DNA from: Trichopria drosophilae
Taxonomy: Eukaryota; Arthropoda; Insecta; Hymenoptera; Diapriidae
NCBI GenBank assembly: GCA_030407085.1
Contig: CM059587.1
Coordinates: forward strand, 106,563,501-106,627,500
Direction: 5' to 3'
Length of the DNA: 64,000 bases
The notes under the pieces are model-generated. The model saw only the letters and a program-made list of their open reading frames with translations. It was not told where the DNA came from and searched no databases. Positions 36,201-47,500 of the stretch are shown piece after piece (within the stretch, counting starts at the first letter, position 1; the number at the start of each line of letters is the position of its first letter). A program made the position numbers and the translations under genes.

Positions 36201-36979
36201 AAAAAAAAAATTTAATGTGTTTCACTAATTCGTTTCGCTAAAGTGAACATCAAATATTTAGAATATAAGATGAAGTATTAAAAATGATTTAATCTACTAA
36301 GAAAACCGAAAATAAAATGAAACAATGAGCAATTTCCTTTTCACGTAATGTCGGGAAGTCGTTTTTCAAAAAAGAAGGAAAGGCATATCCAAACAAATCA
36401 CATATTTTTTAAGCGCGTTGCATAAAACATAAAATTCAAGCGTGACTAATATTTTGTAGCCTTGCATCTTGTCACACCTTATTAGTTATTAGTGCAATAA
36501 ATCTCATTGTTTCCAGAATGAATGGTTCCATGTAAATCACCACTTTGTTATAGAGAATACGGGCTTTCATTTGAAGACCCCTAGGAAACAGGAAATCACA
36601 CTTTTAGAAGAATTATCGTGGGATGTATTTATTGTGGCATTGCAACAGCGCACGCCTTTGTGTTTGAACTTTATTAAGGGATTTGTAAAGATTTTTAAAA
36701 AGAAGGGTTTAAGTAATCCTCTTTTAGAAGAAATTTGAGCATTCATAGTGCTAAAATTCAGATATTGAAAAAATGTTATTTGTTTGATTTGAAAAATGTG
36801 AAAAACGAAATTCTTTAACATTTTCGAATTCAAGTTTCCATTGATAATTATTGCTAACAAAAATGTCTTATCTGAGAAAAAAATCTAATAATAGAAAATT
36901 TACTAAGATTTTTACTATTTCATTAAAATAATTAAGAAGAAGTAAAGATATCTTGTAGAGTGCTCTGAACTTTTTAGCG
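33222..36979. other. Intergenic sequence with no confident gene
   Basis: A pyrimidine-rich stretch (34060-34095) and a perfect palindrome AAAACTCGTGAGTTTT (about 34934) were noted. A short Cys-rich frame at 35413-35601 is listed separately. The other frames look random. Confidence 0.45.
35413..35601 (+). CDS. Possible Cys-rich small exon, unrecognised
   Basis: The 62-codon frame contains five cysteines spaced C-x13-C-x2-C-x7-C-x8-C (within NCTFDSYVSANFDRCLGCSN and the following residues). A donor-like ATCAAG/GTAATT lies at about 35587. That could be an exon of a secreted peptide gene, but no signal peptide, upstream exon or family match is visible. Two overlapping frames of similar length on both strands weaken the call. 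Confidence 0.12.
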   Translation: MHPFLFILAWARMLVRPTNCTFDSYVSANFDRCLGCSNHTIPVCDTKKPTFCQQKIHQGNFN

Positions 36980-36981
36980 TA

Positions 36982-37216
36982 CAGCAGAGTTCCGGTATAA
37001 TTGCGTCTCGTTATATTTGCGTCCCAGTATATTTGCTCGGTTCCGGCTCGTTATATTTACCAGTTGCCGCTCTCTTTTCCCCCACCTTGCAGGCTGGGGC
37101 CTCATAACGCGACTAAGAGGAGTGGGGGAAGCGACGCTCCCCTTATTTTGGTAAATTTAACGAGACAAAAGTGGAAGGCGAGGAAGCAAGTGGGTAAATA
37201 TACCGGGACTGTACTG
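36982..37216. mobile_element. Pogo-like MITE, 235 bp
   Basis: TA flanks both ends (36980-36981 and 37217-37218). The imperfect TIRs are CAGCAGAGTTCCGGTATAAT and, reversed, CAGTACAGTCCCGGTATATT. The interior has GCGTCTCGTTATATTTGC-type words. CAG ends with TA duplication fit the pogo/Tigger group. Confidence 0.7.
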
Positions 37217-37246
37217 TATATAGAAGCCAGTTGTACAAAATTTAAC

Positions 37247-37272
37247 ATTATTATTATTATTATTATTATTAT
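37247..37272. repeat. (ATT)n microsatellite
   Basis: About eight consecutive TTA units. Confidence 0.9.
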
Positions 37273-38526
37273 ATCGAAACAGCTAACTTATCTCACGTAT
37301 CATATAAATGCTATTAAATATGTATATATTTAGATTAGATGTTTTTTATATCTTTTATTTTGAAATTACATTGAGAATGTTAGATATACAAAAGTGATAT
37401 ATTATTACAGATATTCAAAATTCATATATATTAGGACTAAAATTTTTGTAGTATAAATTATTCTTTCATATATGTATTTTAAAATGCATAATATTATCGT
37501 GTTAAAACTTTACTTAGTAATGAGTATGCATTCTTAATATTTGTAGATATTAAAATACATTTTATACGTACCGTATGTAAGAAACAAGTACACCACAGAT
37601 CTTCTTTCTTGTATTCTGTCGTATGCATTTATATCCATATAAAATACGTGCATTTGCGGAAACGGATGCCATTCGAATCGTGCTAACTTGAATGTTTTAG
37701 AATTCACACAAGTATTTTACTTATTCTCTGGTGTAAATAGCATACGCATGAAAATATTATGAGATTGTTAATTTTTTTTTCTATTTGGCATACTACAGGA
37801 ATGGAGTGTTGGCACAACAGCTGTCTTTTATTTTGGAATAGCAGCGGTCTTCAAAGTTACGCGGTGGTTGTCTTAGGGCGTAAGACCTTTGCACCATTAT
37901 ACCTATACGCAATGATGTCTTAAACTTCTCTCAGTGTGCGTGCTAAATATCAGAATAAATTATGGTTTCAAAAATTATTGGAATCTTAAAATTAATGGCT
38001 ATGGAAAAATAATACAATTGATAATGAACTGTCCATAAATGTTAAAAAATGAAGAGCATTTTGGAGGGTGGCTGATGGGCGCCTGTTACTGAAAGGATTA
38101 ACATAAACTATCGAATGTATAGTTTTCTAACAGCTTAATGTCAATAAACCAATAATCTTCAGCAACTATGTCGAATTAGAAGAAACTTATTTTAATTACT
38201 TTATTCAGATAAAAGACCCAATTTTGAAGAAATCGTTACCTAACCAGTACTCAATGCGTACCTCCTTTTCGGGCAACAGTATTTAATTGGGAAGAAAATA
38301 CAAAAATCATTCTATTTTCATGCGAACTCGGCGTTCCGAAGCTACGTCGGTTTTGTTTGCGTTAATTTTAGTACACGCCGACGAGTCGAAACCCTCCGGC
38401 TCCTTCTTTAAGTCGCTTTTCGATGAGCGCGAAATGGCGAGAAGGCAAAAGAAGGAGTAGAGCTGAGCGAACATTCCCAATGGTATTCCCAGTAATCTAA
38501 CACGTGCGTCTCCTTCCGTGTTTCAG
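37273..38526. promoter_or_regulatory. Upstream region of ihog; intron or promoter
   Basis: Mostly AT-rich. A GC/CpG-rich patch lies at about 38330-38470 (CGAACTCGGCGTTCCGAAGC). A strong acceptor (CTCCTTCCGTGTTTCAG) ends at 38526, 11 nt before the start codon. This means at least one untranslated exon lies upstream. Confidence 0.45.
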
Positions 38527-38537
38527 AATGATTCAAG

Positions 38538-41500
38538 ATGCAGCCAGTGTCTTCACTATGCGGCGTCGTCGCTGGACTACTCTGCGTTCTAAGATGCTGC
38601 GCATCCGGTAAGTTTCAGCAAAATGCTGCAAGAGATTTCAGATGATTGATGATGTAGTGATAATAGGAAACGTTTAGTCGCCATCGTGGTTTGAATGTTT
38701 GTTTCTTGGAAAAGCTGTCTTGACTTTTACAGATTTTAATTTGTTTTATCAAGAGCTCAATGATATTTTCGGTTTATAAATTGTCTTTCAATTTTTAGGG
38801 CAAAAGTCCGAACCAGGAATGCAGTTCACGAGGCATCCACAGCCTATGACTGCACCTCTCGGCGATAAAGTCTTCTTCGAATGCAGTTTGAATCCCCCGG
38901 CTGAAAAATTCGCTTGGCGGCACAGGGCACTCGGATCGAACAAATGGTTGCCTTCCCATCCCATTTCGAACAGCTCGGGAACTTCTTCCAGATACATCGT
39001 CACCTTTGACGACAGCTCCAAGGCCGGCGATTACCAATGTATCGCCTATTTCGGTAAGTTTTTTTCTTCGAGAGTAATTAATTCTGCATCGTTAAGTAGG
39101 TTTTGAAGTTTCTATAAGTACACGAGTAATTATGGTGTTAATTATGTGTTTTAATACATTTTAATGAATTTATACATTAAATAAAAATGTCTTTGTCTCG
39201 CTCAATAGGTACCAGTGGATTAGCGTCGGATGCTGCGCAATTGACAGAAGCCAAAATCGATAAGTTCATCGATAAGGAAGATATTTTTGTCGACGTACCA
39301 GTCGGTAATACAGTACCGATAACTTGTCCAGTGCCATATTCGGCACCTGAGCCGATCATCCGTTTCATCCGAAATGGAAACCTGATCGAAAACGCAAATT
39401 TGATAGATGCAAAGACCCTGGTCATCGAAAACGCAAAGTCGACCGATTCCGGACATTATCACTGCACTGCAACTAATCCCATAACTTCGATAACTGTTAC
39501 CCGTAATTTCAAGACTGTTTTATCGGTTCATGAGAATCCTTCCGATCAATCCCCAAGTTTCGTGAAGCAGCCACGGTCCAAATACCAGGTCCTTCGTGGG
39601 AAAAACGTAACCCTGAAATGTTTTGCCGTAGCCTATCCTGTGCCGAAGGTAACATGGACGAAACTAGGAAATAAGTTGCCGGAGAAATCGATAAACAAAT
39701 GGTCCAGTCTGCAGATCATCGATGCCCAGCTTCATGATCGAGGAGAGTATTCCTGCGTCTGGAAAAGTCTCACGAATTTTCTTAGATGGGCCATAACGCT
39801 GACGGTTGTAGAACCACCTTCGGTACATAATCTAAGATTCGTCAACGACAGAGCCCAAAAATCATCGACTTTCTCCGAGGGTGGCGACCTCGAGCTGTCG
39901 TGCAATGCAACGGGCTACCCGGTTCCGGACATCGAATGGCTGATCAACGGCGAGTCCCTGATGATGAGCAAAAACGTGGAAATCAAGGGACCTAACCTTT
40001 TTATATCGCCGGTGGAGAAAAAGCACGCTGGAATAGTGCAGTGCGTTGCCAGTAACGAATACGGTTCACATTCCGGGTACAGCATATTGAAGGTCAGTCC
40101 AAAGCAGCACGCTGGTGGGACCGTCATGTCCAGGTCCGAGTATGGTTCGTCGAATTCTGGACACAAGCACACCAAGGTCGGTAGAAGGAGGGGCAAAGAT
40201 GGCAAGCGAAAGGGATCAAGTACGTATGTTTTAGTTCTGACGCGATACTATAGTATGTAATTCACCATTTTTTGCTCTGCGACTCCTTGAATCGACACGT
40301 GTAACTTTACCTTTTGACTGATTCATTACTTTTTGTTAAGTGTCCACGAAACGTCTTATACTTGTTTCCTATATTGTCAGAAGGATACCGGATAATTGTT
40401 AAAATATTGTTGGGATGAATCATAAAAGTGTAGCATAATTAATGATGTCCTGCAGAAATTAATGTTTATTAAGCTTAGCTTAAAATTCTTGGAATTTCAT
40501 TCTTAACATGCTAAACGATTAATAAGATTGTAAGTGCATTTTCAACTCCAGGTTGCTTTACGCAGTGTTTCATCAAATATATTTGTATTCATGAAACAGG
40601 ATTATCTATATAGACGATCGGTGGCGCTAAGATCGCAAAAGACTTATCACCAAATGCATTTCATGATTTCCATTGCTTTTTCTTGAGCAAGATGAAAAAA
40701 CTGAACAACTGTATTCTCCTGCACCTATTAGATACCTGGTTTTTTATATTTCAGTCACATTTTCATTATTTCTATTTTTAGTTACATAGCCCAAAAGTCT
40801 GCTAGATAATGTTTGAAAATCAGGTACTTTTAACAGTTACAGAAATATAATAAAATTTACAAAAAATATAATTACTTAGATTTTAAATTATATTTTCTTC
40901 CGTGGGGGTTTTTATATGCAACAATGCAACTTCGCGTATACAAAAAACTAAGCCTTGCTTATTCAATGCTGAAATTAATTGATTATTTTATTTATAGCAC
41001 CACCAAAACTAGTCCCGCCAAATAAGCCGAACGTGACAAGACTCTCTGACTATTCCGTGATGGTGCGGTGGTCCGTGCCAGAGAATCCTGGTTTGCCGAT
41101 TCAATTTTTTAAGGTGCAATATCGCGAGCTTAGACAACGTTTAAATAGCAAACAAGCCAAGTGGAATACGGCTATGGCCGAAATCGCAAATCACGTACGA
41201 TCGTTTGAAGTAACCGAACTCCAGCCCGACCACAATTATCGATTTCGAGTAGCAGCAGTATACTCTAACCTTGATAACACTGTGAGTCCGATTTCCAGTA
41301 GATTTCATTTGAATCGCGACGGTGGATTCGAGAGTAACAAGATGCCGATCCCATTGTTGACCAAAACGGAGGCCCTTAGCCCTGATGAGGTACTTCTGAT
41401 CTGGGAAAATCCTGATCCGTCGACGGATATTGACGGCTTTTACGTTTATCATCGAGCATCAACCTCGGCTGGGGAATATGTTAAAACAACCGTCGAAGGG

Positions 41501-44500
41501 AAGACGGCTACCAATATCACCATCTCACATCTGCAACCAGATTCAATGTACGAATTCAAAGTTCAAAGTTTCTCTGTGGATGCGGCTTCTGAATTTTCAC
41601 AAATTCTTAAGAAGAAGACGAAGAAGGCGGTAACGGAGCCACCGGTTCAGCAGGTCCTGGCGGATAATAGTTTGAAAACGACCGAAACCACAGGACACTC
41701 GAATATCTACGCGATAATTGGAGGTGCTCTTGGAGGTGTTGTATTGCTCGGTGGTCTCGCTATATTTGCGGTTACTTATAAAAGGAGCAAGCGCAAACAA
41801 AGCAGGGAATCTTCAGAGGAGCATGGTATGTATTACATATAATACTATTCAAATTATAAATCTTCATATAGTTTACATTGTACATTTCACCTAAAATAAA
41901 ATAAATAATCGTTGGAATCACGGGTAGAACATTGGCGCGGTAACCCCAGTGTCGAAGGTAGGAGCGGAACAGGCCGTGTCCTGCCAGAAACTGCGTCAGG
42001 TAATAACTTACCTCGCCAAACTGGCAATCGGTCCAATCCTTTAGCTCGCCGATAAGGCGAGCAGTCCATCTCCCTCTTGTTTCCTGGGCCCAGAGATCCT
42101 GCCAGGCTTCCATGGTCCTTCTTCTGGCAGTCGACAAAAAAAGAGTAAAGTGCATGGCCAGTGACACAGTGTCATCTCGGCAATGATTTTAAGAGTTTCC
42201 CTGAAATAATCCGAGCAGTTGATCCGTTATTTCAGGGCATAATGTGATTAATCACTCTTTGAGGTTAAGTTTATACACGTGCAAAGATACGTTCGCGTCT
42301 AGTGCGCAACAACGAAATGCGAGACGAATCAAACGAAAACCTCAATTTGGAACAGAATCCAGCCGAAGACGACTTAATTTATGCTTGTTGTGGTAAAAAG
42401 CGCAGCAAGATAGTCGTCGTATGTATCTAATGTGGCAAAAAACACCATATCAGTTGTTTTGAATGCGACAAAAATAAAAAGGCGGAAGGCTTTCCAGGCT
42501 TAAGTAAATCTTGAAGAACAAAAATGATTTATTGAAAAAAATCTATGGTTAACAATAAAAATTGAACATCGTGAAAAGTCGTTGCAAATAGCTAACTACC
42601 CGCTACTATCAAATGCTAAAACATCATATACAGAAGTACTAAAACAGAGCCCAACATCTTCTCTAACCAACCATTCGAAAAACGTCCCGTGGATCACTAT
42701 AAAACATAACACACCTAAAATCACGAAAGTAAAAATTATTAGTAAATTAAAAATCTCAGAACTGGGAATAAAAGTCAACTAAGTCAAAGAAGCTAAAATG
42801 ATACCGGCAACCTGAAAAAAGAATTAACAAGTTTTTTGTATTCAAAGTAATTTTTATTAGTTGTGATGTATATTTTATTTAATTATAAAACAATTTTCCG
42901 AAAATTAAGTGCTATAAAACTGCTAAAGACATTAACTTTGAGAGCGCTATTATATGCAATTTTTTTCGATGCTCCCCAAATTGCTGGGAATCTGCTTGAT
43001 AGCTTGTATTTCAACACGGTCCATTATTGTACGTCTCCTCATAACCGAAAATTGCTCTGCGATACCTATCGTAGAAGTATTATATTTTTAATAGCACAGC
43101 GATTTACAATTACGGATATTTGTGTGTATGTCATAAAATTGGAAGGATTGCCTAAAGTGACCCAAAACTATATTTATAAATATTAGTATTTTAATGATTT
43201 TTACACCTAAAAAAAATATATGATATGGAGAATATTAAACCTAGAAAAGACAAGATACAGTCAAAATAGAAGCAGATTTTTAAGATTTTTCCCGATCAAT
43301 ATTGAGGAGAATTAACATGTAAAATCGAAACATTTAGGTTATTCTGATATTTTTACATTTATATTTGGCTCTATGTTTTGCCCTTATGTTTTTTTGTGAA
43401 AGCCATTCTCCAATATTTACGTGTTTGCTTCATCATTCATTCTATGTGGCTTAAGAGCATTCTTATAGTAGTGGAGCTTAAGCGATAATTGATAGCTTTA
43501 GTATTTAACAATGAAACGATTTTTTTTCGGAATCAATGTCGAATCATTGTGAATAATTCCAAATTAATTTATTTAATTATAGTAAAAATAGTTATAATTT
43601 TAATTAGCGATAATATTTCGGAATGTAAATGACTAGGTTTCGCCAATTAATTCAGATTTAATAGACATGCCATAATATCTTATAAAATAAGTTTTTACTT
43701 GATATAAATCACATATAAAATGCGACGATTCTTTTAAGTGAATTTGTTTTAAATATTTACTATTTATAAAAATGATTACAGATTTATGTCGTTCAATATT
43801 ATGATTGAGCTTTAAGTTTGCGTTAAGGTACACGTAATTTGATCAGTTTCCATGTTCTATTGTTTTTCACTTGTTCCTTTGTATTAATATTTTAAAAAAT
43901 CTTAGAAAATATATGTACAGAGCACAAAATTTGCATAAAAAATTGTCTTAAAATAAATATTATTTAAAATAAGTTATTTTGGAACTGTAGCTTGGGAAAT
44001 GGCGAAAATCGTGTTTATGACGTATTTGCTTACTTCTTGTACTACTCTAGCTTATACCGTGTCCTATTCGGTGCCCCGAACCATGTGCGATCACCACATG
44101 TCATACATCTGTCATTCTATTGAAGTGTATTTAAAACAGAAAAGCTAGCGGTACTACCCGAAGATGTAAAAAATAAATACAACAGAAAACTAAGAAATCG
44201 CAAATAACAATGACTACGACAAATGGATGAGATAATTTTTACTGTAATTTTAATAAAAATATATTAAGACATTATAAACATAAATAAAATTAACAAAAAA
44301 ACCTGGACAACGTTCAGATGTTAATGTTGCAATATCATTTTTATTTTTTTAACTAATTTCCTCTAATCACTGTAAAAACAAATACTTAAAGTGATTACAA
44401 CTTAAAGTCAGCTAATGTATTAATTTAAATAATAAAGTATTGCTTGTTACAGTAATGACAGAAACTTGTTTGCTCGATTAGGTATAGCAAATGTTGTTAA

Positions 44501-47500
44501 AAATTTACAATTTTTAAAGATGGTGACGATAAAACTGTTGGACTGGTTTTAGATTTGCTAGAAAAAAAGGACATTTAAACTGGAATGAGCGGTGACGCCT
44601 AGTTTATGTCCTTAGAGGAAGTTAGTAACAAATATCAAAATAATATAGCAACATTAATATTTCTATTTGCGTACAATAAGGCCTACATCTCATATTTCTA
44701 TTCAGAATAATATAAATCGAGCATTTAAATTTATAGTTTTAAGTGTTATTTTGAAAATAATTATAACATAAATTGAAAAAACAAAAGAAGAAACGAATAT
44801 TATTCAAAATAAAGCTATACAATATTTTAATGAACATTGATCAATAATAGGCACTGAAATGTGCACAAATACCTAAGAAACAAATTCAATAATGTCATAT
44901 TGAATATGAATTAATAAATGGCGATATTAATCGGTATTTAGATTGAAATATTAAAGAATTATTTAGCTGTCAGGTGAACAGTACATTTTCCAGCCAATTA
45001 AGATTCTTAATTCAATGAATTTTACATTAAATATAAATCGGCAGAGTTTAATAATAGAAACAAAATTTAACAATGATAATTTTTTCTCAGGAATTATATA
45101 GTAATAGAATGCACATGTTATAATAACGAAAAAATAACTTTTAAGTATAAACAATTAAATGTCTGTAAAAAAAGGTCGTAAAAACAGACAGTATTCGTCC
45201 AGTTACAATTTAGAAAGTGGTAAAATTAACATCAATAGTACAGTCATATTTTTGTAATCTACACAGAGAAATGTTTGTTTACAGTTAATGTAATAGCTTC
45301 ATAGTGAAGCTAACAGAGTTTAGATTTTGATCTTAAGGTAAGGTACTGCATCCTGAAGGTGCCATAATCTGAGATTCGGTTAAATTTTTTATGTTAATTG
45401 TTAATATCAAAATTAAATATTAATGTTGGGATCATTACGTGACATATTTACGGGCTTACAGTTTCATCGAAACAGAGATAAACAAATATACACGCGAAGT
45501 CATTCGATTTACTACGAATTTAAAGACAACATTGTTGACATGCTGGAAAGTGTTGGTATTTTCATCTCAAAGTTACCTATCGTTTTTGACTTTACAGTTA
45601 CTGTTATAACTTTATTGTTAAGTTAGTAGCCTTGGAATTAGCTTAAATTAACTATTACTAAATAATCAGTGTAGTAAAAGAATATTGGTCTTGGGGTTTT
45701 TTTAAAATAAAATTTGGGTAATAAAACAAGAAAGTATTTTTTCACGTTTTACAAAAGTTGGTTTCTAAAATCGAGAGTAGTGTATAGGCCAGGTGAAGCA
45801 GACAGTTAGGAGCCACTTTTAAAACTAATATAAAACCATTACAAAATAATATTTAACTATGAGCTACGCGAAAGAATACTTAAGATTCATTAATCCTAAA
45901 TATTGAATAATCACTGCTTTGCAAAATGATTACACTAAGAAAATATTTAGTAATATTGACTAAATATGTGGTTGAATTGTTAGCCGTTAGGTTACTTGTT
46001 AGCAATTGAAGGCCCGGAAAAAGTGAAACTAATGATTAATGTATACTTATTACTGTTAGAGAAAATGTATATATGAACTTCATTATTTTTTTTATAAATA
46101 TATTTGTAAAATCTTTGCGAAAACTTCCCAAAAAACTTATTTACGCCTTTCTGAATAACTTTCTCACTGGAAGTATTTAGTTGCTGAAAATTCGCTCGAC
46201 TTCCGAACCTTACAAACTATCAATGCACGATTTTCGCATAGCCGCAAATAAACATTTTTATCTTTTTTTTGAAAACACTAATAATTTTTTTTAACATCAC
46301 CGACAGTTTTTAAACACTATAAGGTATATGCCCTGAAAATTTTGTTAAAAAATTCGAACAACTGATTTAATTACACCGAGTTGAACACAAAAATCACGGG
46401 TAAATTTAAATTTAAAAATAATCCAGTTTTTTGGTATATTTAGAAAACCGAACAAGTTAGAACATTATGCTAATTACAAAAAAGTTGCGCAATGAACTTT
46501 TCTACAATATGGTGTTTAAAAAACATTGAATTTCGAAACTTTACAAATAAGAGGCCAGGGGCCATGTCCGCGGCTCGAAAAAAGATTATATGCCCTTTTC
46601 GTTTCCGAGCCTTCAATTAAATATTGAGTAATTTCAACTACATTTTAGTTGAATTGATTAAATGCATCACGATTCAGATGGAGGAACTAAGGTGTGGTTG
46701 AATCGAGTAAATATTTAGGTGCTATCCGGCAACCGCATATTTAGTCAATATTACTAAATAATTTGTAGCAAAATTTGTATAAATTATTCCTGTATAACTG
46801 CTTTAGTAATTTTTCAATGTAAAATCCTACCATGTGTCGTTAGGGGAGGGGGCGGGGAGGATAAACGCCTCAAAGTAGCTGAAACCCTTTTGTTAGATAA
46901 ATCGTATTGAGAAATATGTAATTAAATTTTAAAATTATTTAAAAATAAAGTCAAATTAACTTCTACAATTCGCAGTTCTACGTTCGTATCTGTTTTAACT
47001 ACTTTAAAATAGTAACTGGAACTAATACAGAGACATGTATTTTAAAATGTCTAGTATGAATTATAATATATACAACAATTAATTTAAATGATACAATATA
47101 AGTCTTAAATATTACAATGCCTTTTCTTAAGACATACTGCAAGCCTTAACACATCTCTTCAACATGAACGTTGAACTGTGAAAGATTATCAAGTTTACTA
47201 AGAATTCTTTCTAGAGTACATGCACATTTTTATCGGTATTTATATTTACGAATATTATTCAAATTCTGGACTTCATTAGTAAATAATACTCACGGAGTAG
47301 AATAATGCACATGACCGGAAGCACGATAAATAATTGTTATGAAAACGAAAACCGATTTGAAACGTAATATTATAAAAATCTCCTTTTCTTAGGCAAGCCG
47401 ATAACAAATGGACGGATGATGAATGGCGGTATCATGGATTCCAAGATAAACATCACGTCAAATCCGCTCGCAGGCATTGATACCGGCGAAGATTCCATTC

